DNA of 64,000 nucleotides from Clostridium bowmanii (GTDB lineage: Bacteria > Bacillota > Clostridia > Clostridiales > Clostridiaceae). The DNA is taken from the NCBI RefSeq assembly GCF_018861315.1, contig NZ_JAHLDL010000004.1, positions 147,091 through 211,090 of the forward strand, given 5' to 3'. The notes beneath the pieces were generated by a model. The model made no database searches and had not been told where the DNA came from. It was given only the letters and a program-made list of their open reading frames with translations. The position numbers were made by a program, and so were the translations under genes. Shown here one piece after another: positions 53,434 through 63,171 of the stretch; within the stretch, counting starts at the first letter, position 1, and every line of letters begins with the position of its first letter.

Positions 53434-53847
53434 ATGAAAATAACACAAGAAGCAGATTATGGACTTAGAGTAGTACTTCACTTATGTGGATTAGGCTATG
53501 GGGAAAAGGTAGAATCAAAAGTAATTTCAGAAAAAGAGGGTATACCGCTAAGATTTCTTTTGAAACTTTTAAGGAAGCTTATACAAGTAGATATTCTAAG
53601 ATCTTATAGGGGAGTCAATGGAGGATATGCTATAAATAAGTTGCCAGAGCAAATAACATTAAAAGATGTTATAGAAGCAATAGATGGCCCAGTATGTGTT
53701 AACAGATGTGTAATTGAGCCAAGCTTTTGTAATTTAAATAGAAGTGGTGTATGTATTTTGCATAGAGCTATGGCAAAAGTACAAAAGAATTTAAATGCAG
53801 ATTTAGAAAGTATAAATTTTAGGCAACTAGTAGATGGAGAGGTTTAG
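53434..53847 (+). CDS. Rrf2-family regulator with cluster-type cysteines
   Basis: The 137 residues have the Rrf2 winged helix (MKITQEADYGLRVVLHLCGL; IPLRFLLKLLRKLIQ; GVNGGYAINKLPEQITLKDV). The loop CVNRCVIEPSFCNLNRSGVC could ligate an iron-sulphur cluster as in IscR/NsrR, so the protein probably senses NO, oxygen or redox state. Palindromes before this gene and before the next operon (54205) nearly match. It starts at ATG after AAGGAGAAATATAAC. Confidence 0.82.
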   Translation: MKITQEADYGLRVVLHLCGLGYGEKVESKVISEKEGIPLRFLLKLLRKLIQVDILRSYRGVNGGYAINKLPEQITLKDVIEAIDGPVCVNRCVIEPSFCNLNRSGVCILHRAMAKVQKNLNADLESINFRQLVDGEV

Positions 53848-53892
53848 GTATGCAATAATGCTTACAAAACACTGTAAATATCCACCATTGAG

Positions 53893-53945
53893 AGGGACTG
53901 TGGCTTTAATGATTAAAAAATCATTTGAAGAGACAGTCTCTTTTT
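53893..53945 (+). terminator. Rho-independent terminator
   Basis: GAGGGACTGT...AATGATT pairs with AATCATT...ACAGTCTC, followed by TTTTTC. It ends the Rrf2 transcript. Confidence 0.65.
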
Positions 53946-54204
53946 CTTATTGATTTTAATATAAGCACTAAAAAATTACTCTTTTGATGATTATGATTTA
54001 GTGATTCTTACGATAGAATTTAGAATAGTCAAAGACCTTTTTAAAACTATTAATAAAGGAGCATTTTCATCATAAAGTCAAGAAGATTGAATAAAGAGAA
54101 GGTATTATAGACTTAGAATAAGTCACAGGTTTTTTTGGACGGTTATGACGAAAAAAAGGGTATAATTAAGGTTGTAATGGATATCTTTTAGGTATACAAT
54201 GAAA

Positions 54205-54223
54205 CTATACGAAATTAGTATAC
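54205..54223 (+). promoter_or_regulatory. Candidate Rrf2 operator of the fusion gene/fprA operon
   Basis: CTATACGAAATTAGTATAC differs from the site in front of rrf2 at three of 19 positions. It lies 75 bases upstream of the fusion gene. Confidence 0.6.
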
Positions 54224-54298
54224 ATTAATAAAGGTAATTACAAGTATAATTGAGGTAGTAAAACATATTGAATAGATCAATTAAAAGGAGGTATATGT

Positions 54299-56206
54299 AT
54301 GTATTTTAAGACTATGGAACAACATGAAAATTTGAGGATGAAAATCAGAGAATTTGCGCAGGAGGAAGTTAAACCTATTGCATTTATGTTAGATCAAGAA
54401 AATAAATTTCCAGAGGAAGCAGTTAAGAAGTTAGGTCAAATGGGAATGATGGGTATTCCATATCCAAAAGAATATGGCGGAGCAGGTATGGACGTAATGA
54501 GTTATGCAATCGCTGTTGAGGAATTATCAAGAGTGGATGGTGGAACAGGCGTAATTCTTTCAGCTCATACATCTTTGGGCGCATACCCAATTTCAGCATA
54601 TGGAACTGAAGAGCAGAAACAAAAATATTTAGTGCCACTCGCAAAGGGAGAGAAACTTGGTGCATTCGGTCTTACAGAAGAAAATGCTGGTAGTGATGCA
54701 GGTGGTACAGAAACCACCGCAGTCCTGTATGGTGATAATTATATTTTAAATGGTGAAAAAATCTTTATCACAAATGCTGGTAAAGCTGATATTTACGTTG
54801 TTTTTGCAATTACTACTCCCGATATAGGTGTTCGTGGTATAAGTGCATTTATTGTGGAAAAAGATACAGAAGGTTTTAGCTTTGGACAACATTACGATAA
54901 GATGGGTATTAGATCATCTGCAACTGCAGAGCTAATATTTAATGATGTGATAGTTCCTAAGGAAGATTTACTAGGTAATGAGGGAGATGGATTCAAGATT
55001 GCTATGGCAACGTTGGATGGTGGCCGTATTGGTATTGCAGCTCAGGCTCTAGGAATAGCCCAAGGCGCTTATGAAAATGCTTTAGAGTACTCAAAAGAAA
55101 GAGTTCAATTTGGTAAACCTATATGTCAGCAACAAATTATTTCTTTTAAGTTGGCAGATATGGCGACAAAACTTAGAGCAGCTAGATTACTAATTTACAG
55201 TGCAGCAGAGCTTAAACAAAATCATGAGAGTTACAGTATGGAAGCTGCTATGGCGAAACAATATGCATCTGACGTTTGTCTTGAAATTGTGAACGATGCA
55301 CTTCAAATATTTGGTGGAAATGGCTATTTAAAAGGTATGGAAGTTGAACGTGCGTATAGAGATGCCAAAATATGTACTATATATGAAGGAACTAATGAGA
55401 TCCAACGTGTTGTTATTGCAGCTCACATCATAGGAAAGATGCCGAAAAACGAGAACACAGGTAAAGCTATTAAACGTGGACCTGCAACAGGTTATCGTAA
55501 GAAAGTAATTTTTAAGGATGGAACTGCAAGTGAAAAAGTAAATGCACTTGTGGAAGCCCTTAAGGCAGACAAATATGACTTTACAGTTGGAATTCCTATA
55601 GATACTCCTATAACTAAGGCTGAAAGAGTTGTAAGCGCTGGACAAGGTATAGGCGAAAAGAAAAATATGCAGCTTATAGAAGAGTTGGCAGTTCAAGCTG
55701 GTGCTGCTATAGGTTCTTCACGTCCTGTAGCTGAAACACTTAAATATTTACCTCTGAACCGTTATGTTGGTATGTCTGGTCAGAAATTCAAAGGAAATCT
55801 TTATATTGCTTGCGGTATTTCGGGTGCAGGTCAGCATTTGAAGGGTATAAAGGATGCGTCTACAATAGTCGCTATAAATATCGATCCCAAGGCTAAAATT
55901 TTTAAAAACTCAGACTACGGCATAGTTGGTGACATAATGGATATATTGCCACTACTAACTGCTGCTTTAGACAATGGACAGGCAAAGAAAGATGCTCCAC
56001 CAATGGTGAAAATGAAGTCAGCAGCTCCGAGAAAAGTTATACCAACCTGGAAACATTATGTATGTAATGGATGCGGGTATGAATACGACCCTAGCATGGG
56101 TGAACCAGAAGGCGAAGTAGCTACAGGAACTCTCTTTGAAAATATACCTGAAGAGTGGACTTGCCCTGCTTGTGGCGAAGAAAAAGATATGTTTATAGAA
56201 GTTTAA
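54299..56206 (+). CDS. Acyl-CoA dehydrogenase-EtfA-rubredoxin fusion
   Basis: One 635-residue chain carries three redox modules. The acyl-CoA dehydrogenase (1-380) has [15 protein letters not shown] and the catalytic Glu363 in YEGTNEIQR. The EtfA C-terminal FAD domain (about 400-560) has [12 protein letters not shown] and [16 protein letters not shown], but the EtfA N-terminal domain and EtfB are absent. A rubredoxin (585-635) has [10 protein letters not shown] and CPACGEE (Cys589, 592, 622, 625). Electrons from acyl-CoA could pass through FAD to rubredoxin inside one protein and on to the flavodiiron protein encoded next. Start ATG after AAAGGAGGTATATGT. Confidence 0.9.
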   Translation: MYFKTMEQHENLRMKIREFAQEEVKPIAFMLDQENKFPEEAVKKLGQMGMMGIPYPKEYGGAGMDVMSYAIAVEELSRVDGGTGVILSAHTSLGAYPISAYGTEEQKQKYLVPLAKGEKLGAFGLTEENAGSDAGGTETTAVLYGDNYILNGEKIFITNAGKADIYVVFAITTPDIGVRGISAFIVEKDTEGFSFGQHYDKMGIRSSATAELIFNDVIVPKEDLLGNEGDGFKIAMATLDGGRIGIAAQALGIAQGAYENALEYSKERVQFGKPICQQQIISFKLADMATKLRAARLLIYSAAELKQNHESYSMEAAMAKQYASDVCLEIVNDALQIFGGNGYLKGMEVERAYRDAKICTIYEGTNEIQRVVIAAHIIGKMPKNENTGKAIKRGPATGYRKKVIFKDGTASEKVNALVEALKADKYDFTVGIPIDTPITKAERVVSAGQGIGEKKNMQLIEELAVQAGAAIGSSRPVAETLKYLPLNRYVGMSGQKFKGNLYIACGISGAGQHLKGIKDASTIVAINIDPKAKIFKNSDYGIVGDIMDILPLLTAALDNGQAKKDAPPMVKMKSAAPRKVIPTWKHYVCNGCGYEYDPSMGEPEGEVATGTLFENIPEEWTCPACGEEKDMFIEV

Positions 56207-56261
56207 TTTTGTAAAAATCAAATAAGGTAATGTGTTTTTAGTATAAAGGAGGATTATATAT

Positions 56262-57461
56262 ATGTATTGTGTTAGAAATATAACTGAGGATCTTTATTGG
56301 GTTGGTGGAAGCGATCGTCACCTTGCTCTTTTCGAGAACATTCATCCAATTCCAAGAGGTGTTTCCTATAACTCATATTTGCTAATGGACGAGAGCACAG
56401 TGCTCTTTGATACAGTAGACTGGTCAATTTGCCGCCAGTTCATTGAGAATATTCAAAAAGTTTTAAAAGGTAAGCCTTTAGATTATATGGTAATTAACCA
56501 TATGGAACCTGATCATGCAGCATGCATTGAAGAAATTATTCTTCGTTATCCTAATGTTAAAATTGTATGTACCCAAAAGGCTTCCTTATTTATGCATCAG
56601 TTTGGTTTCGCTATTGATGGAAAAATAATGGAAGTTAGTGAAGGAGATACTATGTCCTTTGGAAAACATGTTGTTGCATTCGTAGCGGCTCCAATGGTAC
56701 ATTGGCCAGAAGCTATGGTAACATTTGATACTTATAATGGTGTATTATTTTCAGCTGATGCCTTCGGTTCTTTCGGGTCACTGGATGGTCAGCTGTTTAA
56801 TGACGAGGTGAACTTTGACCGCAACTTCCTTGACGATGCCAGAAGATACTATACAAACATTGTAGGAAAGTATGGTCCTCATGTTCAGGATCTTTTGAGG
56901 AAGGCTGGTACTATTGACATTAAGATTATTTGTCCGCTACATGGCCCAGTATGGCATAATGATTTGGGATACTTGCTAGATAAGTACGACAAGTGGAGTA
57001 GGTATGAACCAGAGGAAAACGGAGTAATGATCGTTTATGGAACGATGTACGGCAATACAGAGGCCGCTGCAAGTGACCTAGCAACAAGGCTTGTGGAAAA
57101 GGGAATGACGAATGTAGTTATGTATGACGTTTCAAAAACTCATGTCTCTTATTTGATTTCTGAGACATTCAAATATAGTCATATAGTTCTTGCCTCTGTA
57201 ACCTACAACTTGAAGATTTATCCACCTATGCTGAACTATATAATGGATATGAAGGCATTAAATCTTCAAAAACGAACTTTTACTCTTATAGAAAATGGCT
57301 CATGGGCTCCTCAATCCGGCAAATTGATGCGTGAACTATTGGATGAGATGAAAGAAATGACTATTTTGGATAATGAAATATCATTGAACTCTACTATGAA
57401 GGAAGATGATGTTGATTTAATGGATTCCGTTGCTGAGAGCATTATGGAATCAATGAAGTAA
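56262..57461 (+). CDS. fprA: Flavodiiron protein FprA (A-type)
   Basis: The 399-residue enzyme reduces oxygen to water or NO to N2O. The metallo-lactamase domain has the diiron ligands in NHMEPDHAACIEE (HxExD), MVHWPEAM, FSADAFGSFG and CPLHGPVW. The flavodoxin domain starts at IVYGTMYGNTEAAASDL and binds FMN. No rubredoxin domain is fused to it; the upstream gene supplies one. It lies 56 bases after the fusion gene, is preceded by AAAGGAGG, and is followed by a strong terminator. Confidence 0.92.
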   Translation: MYCVRNITEDLYWVGGSDRHLALFENIHPIPRGVSYNSYLLMDESTVLFDTVDWSICRQFIENIQKVLKGKPLDYMVINHMEPDHAACIEEIILRYPNVKIVCTQKASLFMHQFGFAIDGKIMEVSEGDTMSFGKHVVAFVAAPMVHWPEAMVTFDTYNGVLFSADAFGSFGSLDGQLFNDEVNFDRNFLDDARRYYTNIVGKYGPHVQDLLRKAGTIDIKIICPLHGPVWHNDLGYLLDKYDKWSRYEPEENGVMIVYGTMYGNTEAAASDLATRLVEKGMTNVVMYDVSKTHVSYLISETFKYSHIVLASVTYNLKIYPPMLNYIMDMKALNLQKRTFTLIENGSWAPQSGKLMRELLDEMKEMTILDNEISLNSTMKEDDVDLMDSVAESIMESMK

Positions 57462-57516
57462 TTTTATAAAAACATAAGGTTGCAGATATTTGAATAAATT
57501 TGGACAACTATTATAT

Positions 57517-57568
57517 AGAATAGTATAGGTATGCAATAAGAATTAATTATGCATACCTATACTATTCT
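57517..57568 (+). terminator. Strong hairpin terminator
   Basis: A perfect 19-bp stem (AGAATAGTATAGGTATGCA with its complement) has a 14-base loop and is followed by TTTATT. It ends the fusion/fprA operon. Confidence 0.8.
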
Positions 57569-57748
57569 TTTATTAACTACATAAATAATACCGTTATCAT
57601 AATGCTCTTCTTAAATTAATATTCACATTTTTCAATGGGAAGTGATTTTAATATAAGTTATTATAGTAAAGTGTAATTCTTAGAAGGAATTTAAAAAATA
57701 ATGTAGAAGTTATTCTGTATAGAAAATATTAGGGTAAGGAGGGATATT

Positions 57749-60025
57749 ATGAATGTGAAAAAAATTTTGTCAGAAATGACTCTTGAGGAGAAAGCTGGTT
57801 TATGTTCAGGTAGTGATTTCTGGCACACAAAGGCTATAGAGAGGTTGGGAGTTCCTGAAGTTATGGTAAGTGACGGACCTCATGGACTCCGCTCGCAAGA
57901 TCAAAATTTAGATAATCCAGGTATCAATGATAGCATTAAGGCAGTTTGTTTCCCAGCGAGCTGTGCCATGGCAGCATCCTTTGACAGAAAACTTATTTAT
58001 GAGATGGGAGAAGCAATAGGAGATGAGTGCCAGCATGAGAACATAAGTACAATTTTAGGACCAGCGGTGAACATAAAACGTTCCCCATTATGTGGCAGGA
58101 ATTTCGAGTATTTTTCTGAAGATCCATATTTGGCAACGGAAATGGCGACAAATCATATTAAAGGTGTACAGAGCAAAAATATAGGGACAAGCATGAAACA
58201 CTTTTTGGCTAACAACCAAGAACACAGAAGAATGAGTACAAGTTCTGAAATTGATGAAAGAACGCTTAGAGAAATCTATCTGGCAGCCTTTGAAGGTGCA
58301 GTAAAAAATGCAAAACCTTGGACTATCATGTGCTCTTATAATGGAATAAATGGAACCCTTGCTTCTGAGAATAAAAAATATCTAACAGATATATTAAGAG
58401 GGGAATGGGGCTTTGACGGCTATGTTATGAGCGACTGGGGAGCAGTCAATGACAGGATTAAAGGTATAGAAGCAGGACTTGACCTTGAGATGCCGGGTTC
58501 AAACGGTGTAAACGATTCCAGAATTGTGCGAGCAGTAAAAGAAGGAATCTTAGACGAGAAAATAGTAGACCAGGCGGCAGAGAGAATTTTAAATATAATA
58601 TATCGGTATATTAAAAACCGACAACCAGATACCAAGTGGGATATGGAAGCACATCATGAACTTGCAAGAAAGATTGAGGGAGAGTGTATGGTTCTTCTTA
58701 AGAATGAAGGCATTTTACCGCTTAAGAAAGGCAGTAGAATTGCATTTATAGGGGAATTTGCAGGCATTCCAAGATATCAGGGTGGAGGAAGTTCGTATGT
58801 TAATTCCTTTAAAATAGTAAGTGCAATGAGCGCTGCGGATGGAATAGCGGATATAACATATGCACAGGGTTATGGCAATAATGAAGACATAATTAATGAA
58901 GAGTTGATAAGTAAGGCTTGCGAGGTGGCGAAGAGTGCAGAGGTTGCTGTAATATTTGCGGGACTACCGGACTCCTTTGAATCAGAAGGATATGACAGAA
59001 TTCATATGTCTATACCTAATTGTCAAAATGAACTCATTAAAAGAATTGCTAAGATTCAGCCCAATACAGTAATTGTGCTTCATAATGGTTCACCAATTGA
59101 AATGCCTTGGGCAGAGGATGTTAAGGGTATACTGGAGGCTTATCTTGGAGGCCAGGCAGTAGGCGAGGCTTGCGTGGACGTACTCTTTGGAGATGTAAAC
59201 CCAAGCGGTAAATTACCTGAGACATTCCCAAGAAAGCTTCAGGATAGTCCATCTTACTTATATTATGGAGGGGAGGGGGACAAGTCAGAATATAGGGAAG
59301 GTGTATTCGTAGGATACCGTTATTATGATAAAAAGGACATGGATGTCTTATTCCCATTTGGTTACGGCCTTAGCTATACCACTTTTAATTACTCTAACCT
59401 GAAGTTAAGTTCAAAAGAAATAAAGGATACAGACATTCTTACTGTCTCTGTAGATGTTACAAACACAGGAGATAAAGAAGGAAAAGAAATTGTAGAATTA
59501 TATGTAGGAGAAAAAGAGTCTAACATTATAAGACCACTTAAGGAACTGCGTGGTTTTGAAAAGGTAAGCTTAAAACCAGGAGAAATGAAGACTGTAACCT
59601 TTATTCTAACTAAACGCGCGTTTTCATATTACAATACAGAAATTAAGGATTGGTACGCAGAATCAGGAGATTATCAAATCCTTATTGGAAAGTCATCAAG
59701 AGATATTGTATTAAATGAGTCGATCTATGTAGAAGCTTCAAGAAAATTACCTTTTAAATTAACTGTCAACACTACATTTGGTGATTTACTTGAAAGGCCA
59801 GAAGCCGTAGAGGAGTTAAAATCATTTATAGATTTAGTGAAGGTATCTATGGGAGAGCAAACAAAAGGCAAAGATCAAGAAAAATCAGTTGCAATTAGTG
59901 ATGACATGAATATCGCCATGCTAAAATACATGCCTATACGTGGAATTTTAAGCTTTGGAGATGGTAGCATAACATATGACAAGCTTACAGCAATGCTAGA
60001 TGATATAAACAAGAAGTTATATTAA
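57749..60025 (+). CDS. Glycoside hydrolase family 3 beta-glucosidase
   Basis: The 758 residues have the GH3 barrel (about 1-290) with KHFLANNQEHRR and the nucleophile Asp in GYVMSDWGAVN. The alpha/beta sandwich (about 320-540) and the fibronectin-like C-terminal domain (about 580-670, LYVGEKESNIIRPLKELRGF) follow. No signal peptide is present, so it acts on sugars after import. Placement before an Opp-type transporter suggests cello- or other beta-linked oligosaccharides. It starts at ATG after AAGGAGGGATATT. Confidence 0.88.
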   Translation: MNVKKILSEMTLEEKAGLCSGSDFWHTKAIERLGVPEVMVSDGPHGLRSQDQNLDNPGINDSIKAVCFPASCAMAASFDRKLIYEMGEAIGDECQHENISTILGPAVNIKRSPLCGRNFEYFSEDPYLATEMATNHIKGVQSKNIGTSMKHFLANNQEHRRMSTSSEIDERTLREIYLAAFEGAVKNAKPWTIMCSYNGINGTLASENKKYLTDILRGEWGFDGYVMSDWGAVNDRIKGIEAGLDLEMPGSNGVNDSRIVRAVKEGILDEKIVDQAAERILNIIYRYIKNRQPDTKWDMEAHHELARKIEGECMVLLKNEGILPLKKGSRIAFIGEFAGIPRYQGGGSSYVNSFKIVSAMSAADGIADITYAQGYGNNEDIINEELISKACEVAKSAEVAVIFAGLPDSFESEGYDRIHMSIPNCQNELIKRIAKIQPNTVIVLHNGSPIEMPWAEDVKGILEAYLGGQAVGEACVDVLFGDVNPSGKLPETFPRKLQDSPSYLYYGGEGDKSEYREGVFVGYRYYDKKDMDVLFPFGYGLSYTTFNYSNLKLSSKEIKDTDILTVSVDVTNTGDKEGKEIVELYVGEKESNIIRPLKELRGFEKVSLKPGEMKTVTFILTKRAFSYYNTEIKDWYAESGDYQILIGKSSRDIVLNESIYVEASRKLPFKLTVNTTFGDLLERPEAVEELKSFIDLVKVSMGEQTKGKDQEKSVAISDDMNIAMLKYMPIRGILSFGDGSITYDKLTAMLDDINKKLY

Positions 60026-60079
60026 AAATAATATAAAAGACTTTCAGCTACAGAGTAGTGCGGCAAAAGGAGGGAAAAT

Positions 60080-60769
60080 ATGCTTATTGAAAAATTAAAT
60101 GACGGTTTTAAGATGAAGACTATAGGTGATGAAAAATTCTTGAACGCATCTTTACCGGGCTCAGTTTATAGTGATCTCCTTAAAAACCATAAAATGGAGG
60201 ACCCATATTACCGTGACAATGAGTTAAGTGCATTAAAGCTTATGCATTGGAATGCTTCTCTTGAAATCGTTGCAGCAGCTGGTAAGAAAATCGGAATTGA
60301 TATTACCACATATTTTCCAGATGCTAATACATTCTATGATGATTTAGGAAATAAGAACTTTGATATTGCTATGTATAGCCCATCCGCAGCAGGTATTTCC
60401 AATCCGTGGACGCGTGCTTATGGCTTATTATCAAGTTCATATAACAAAATTAAAACTCAGACAATTGGTAATTTTGGCGGATATGCAAATGCAAGAGTAG
60501 ATAAATTATTAGAATTAATTCCTCATGAGACAGATAAGGCTAAACTTAAAGCAAACTATACAGAATTATCTAAGATTTATTTAACAGAAGTACCATCTTT
60601 CTCATTAATGTATAGACCAGAAGTATTCTATACTGTTAATGAAACTATATAGACAAATTACCCACAAAAGGGCTCAAAATCTGATAAGGGCATTGAGATA
60701 CCTCCATATGATTTAACTGATGGTTATGGTATAGCTGGATTATATACAATTAAACTAATAGCTAAATAA
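60080..60769 (+). pseudogene. Chimaera: GH2 beta-mannosidase start fused to solute-binding protein tail
   Basis: Residues 1-55 (NASLPGSVYSDLLKN, then DPYYRDNELSALKLM) are the N-terminus of a GH2 beta-mannosidase-type enzyme. From about residue 56 the frame is the C-terminal part of a family 5 extracellular solute-binding protein (GNKNFDIAMYSPSAAG; FSLMYRPEVFYTVNET). The join near 60243 is in frame. A TAG at 60650-60652 replaces the Trp of NETIWTNYP, after which homology continues to 60769. A deletion spanning two genes best explains it. Confidence 0.75.
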
Positions 60770-60931
60770 TAACTCAGCAGATAAACTTATTTTTAGAATA
60801 TGCATAAATAATTAGTCATGCCTTTTAAGTAATAAGTAGAGTGCATGGCTAGTTTTTCTTAAAATTACATTAACTACATGTGAGGTGATGATGTATTGAA
60901 AGGATATAAAAAATATTATTAAAATAAGATT

Positions 60932-61900
60932 ATGTGGTATTTATTGACTCTTTTAGTTGTAGTGCTTTTAAATTTTCTACTTCCTAGGCTTATGCCAGGT
61001 AATCCGGTATCAGCTATTGCAATAAGGGCAACAAAGGGTATGACGAGTCAGACAGCTATACAAAAGGTGTATGAAGAATATGCTAAGACATTTGGAATAA
61101 ATCAACCTATGTATATACAGTTTTTTGAATTTGTTAAGAACTTATTCAAAGGCAATTTAGGCGTTTCATTCATATATTATCCAAGAACGGTATCTGATAT
61201 ATTAGCAAAATCTGTATGGTGGACAATATGTCTACAGCTACCAGCTATTATTGTGGGCTGGATTTTAGGCAACATTTTAGGGGCAGTTGCAGCATATGTA
61301 AGAGGAGTATGGGACAAAGGCATACTACCAGCTTTCTTATTTTTAAGCAATATGCCAGCATTTGGAATGGCTATTTTATTACAATTTTTCTTTGGAGTTT
61401 ATTTAAAATGGTTTCCAACAGCACTGGGATATGGATATGACATGAATCCAAACATGAGCCTTAAATTTATAGGTTCAGTTATTTATCATTATCAGCTTCC
61501 ATTTTGGTCCATTGTACTCATTACAATAGGTGGACAAGCAATTGGCATGCGTTCCATGTCAATCTATGAACTTAATGAAGATTATGTTAAATACAGCCGT
61601 TTTCTAGGTATTAAGGACAGCAAGATTGTAAAGTATGTTTTTAGAAATGCAATGCTTCCTCAGATTACAGGACTTGCATTATCGCTTGGAACTATGGTGG
61701 GTGGTGCATTGGTTGCAGAAATTATTTTCAGTTATCCAGGACTTGGTACTACCTTGCTTGCAGCTATAAGTGGAAGAGATTATCCGCTTATTTCTGGATG
61801 TACATTGATTATTACAATTATGGTGCTTATTGCAAATCTGGTTGTTGAGGTACTCTATGGTTTTATCGACCCAAGGGTCAAGGCAGCACAGCAGGACTAA
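60932..61900 (+). CDS. ABC oligosaccharide/peptide permease, DppB type (early stop upstream)
   Basis: The 322 residues form about six membrane helices, with the Opp/Dpp EAA loop [20 protein letters not shown] and the start [11 protein letters not shown]. The natural start seems to be TTG at 60896 after GAGGTGATGATGTA, in the same frame, but its ninth codon is TAA (60920-60922). Translation would have to restart at ATG 60932, which has no ribosome site. The gene is therefore probably reduced or inactive, in line with its damaged neighbours. Confidence 0.7.
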   Translation: MWYLLTLLVVVLLNFLLPRLMPGNPVSAIAIRATKGMTSQTAIQKVYEEYAKTFGINQPMYIQFFEFVKNLFKGNLGVSFIYYPRTVSDILAKSVWWTICLQLPAIIVGWILGNILGAVAAYVRGVWDKGILPAFLFLSNMPAFGMAILLQFFFGVYLKWFPTALGYGYDMNPNMSLKFIGSVIYHYQLPFWSIVLITIGGQAIGMRSMSIYELNEDYVKYSRFLGIKDSKIVKYVFRNAMLPQITGLALSLGTMVGGALVAEIIFSYPGLGTTLLAAISGRDYPLISGCTLIITIMVLIANLVVEVLYGFIDPRVKAAQQD

Positions 61901-61919
61901 TATAGGAGGTATTTTTGTT

Positions 61920-63161
61920 ATGAAAAATCTGATAAAACAAGTATTTCATTCCCCAAAATTTGTAGTTGGGTTTGTGATTTTTATTATTTTGTTTTTTATG
62001 ATTATATTTTACCCTCTGTTTATAACGGCAGATCCACTGGATATGATAGGTGGTCTGTTTAATAAACCAGGTACATATGTAGCTGTAAAAGATGTATTGC
62101 AGACTGATGAGTATATCTTGAAGATAAACACAAGTTCAGTAAAATTTAAATCTATATCAGTAGCAGATAAACAAAGTATGGCTGATTGGCTTATAAAATT
62201 TGGAAACGTAAAAGAATCTGAAACAAATATAAATGATGGAGAAGCACTTGTAAATCTGTGGCAGAAAAATTATAGTTCTGAAGTTCTTCAAACAGGTCTA
62301 TTAAATGCTGAGAAGATGAATTATGTAAGGTTAAATAACAAGATAAACAAATTAATTAATAGTAGCGACGTATATATAGCATCTAAGAATAGTGACGGAG
62401 TATTAGAGTCACCTAAACCACTTGATTCTCAAAGCTTTGTCAACACCAAGGATATTGTAAATAAAAGAAACTTTATTTTGGGAACTGATAACTTTGGGCG
62501 TGACGTGCTTACAGAACTTGTGGCGGCCATGGGTACATCATTAAAAATAGGTTTGGTTGCAGGTACTATTGCTACATTTATTGGACTAATACTAGGACTT
62601 TTGGCAGGATATGTAGGAGGAACATTGGATGATTTCATCATGTTTATTACGAATATATTTACAGTTATTCCTTCTTTTATCCTTTTGGTATTAATATCAT
62701 TCAGTGTAGGTGAGAGTGCAAGGGGGGTTATGCTTACAGCGGCGATCATTGGGTTCACTTCATGGCCATGGACTACAAGGTCCGTACGTTCTCAGGTTAT
62801 ATCCCTTCGAAACCGTAACCACGTTAATCTTTCAAAATTATCTGGTCATAGCCTGCCTAGAATTATTTTGACAGATATCCTGCCGTATGTGGCTTCTTAT
62901 GTGGTTATGGCATTTATCCTTCAGATATCTTCTGGCATACTTGCAGAGGCGCAGTTGTCTATGATAGGTCTTGGACCGGCTACCACTAAAGTTTCTACGC
63001 TTGGTCTAATGCTAAACTGGGCAATGGCCTATAAAGCACCTCTTACCGGAGCATGGTGGGCTTTTCTGCCAGTTATACTAGCAATTACATTAATATCATT
63101 TTCACTTAACTTGATGAATACAGGTCTTGATCAGGTATTTAATCCACAGTTAAGAGATTAG
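61920..63161 (+). CDS. ABC oligosaccharide/peptide permease, DppC type
   Basis: The 413-residue protein begins at ATG after AGGAGGTATTTTTGTT. After the first membrane helix (15-35) it has a long external segment (about 40-185), larger than in typical DppC. Five helices and the permease loop [20 protein letters not shown] follow. It shares a transcript with the DppB-type gene 20 bases upstream. The long insertion fits oligosaccharide-type Opp transporters. This copy appears intact. Confidence 0.82.
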   Translation: MKNLIKQVFHSPKFVVGFVIFIILFFMIIFYPLFITADPLDMIGGLFNKPGTYVAVKDVLQTDEYILKINTSSVKFKSISVADKQSMADWLIKFGNVKESETNINDGEALVNLWQKNYSSEVLQTGLLNAEKMNYVRLNNKINKLINSSDVYIASKNSDGVLESPKPLDSQSFVNTKDIVNKRNFILGTDNFGRDVLTELVAAMGTSLKIGLVAGTIATFIGLILGLLAGYVGGTLDDFIMFITNIFTVIPSFILLVLISFSVGESARGVMLTAAIIGFTSWPWTTRSVRSQVISLRNRNHVNLSKLSGHSLPRIILTDILPYVASYVVMAFILQISSGILAEAQLSMIGLGPATTKVSTLGLMLNWAMAYKAPLTGAWWAFLPVILAITLISFSLNLMNTGLDQVFNPQLRD

Positions 63162-63171
63162 GGAGGCATCT

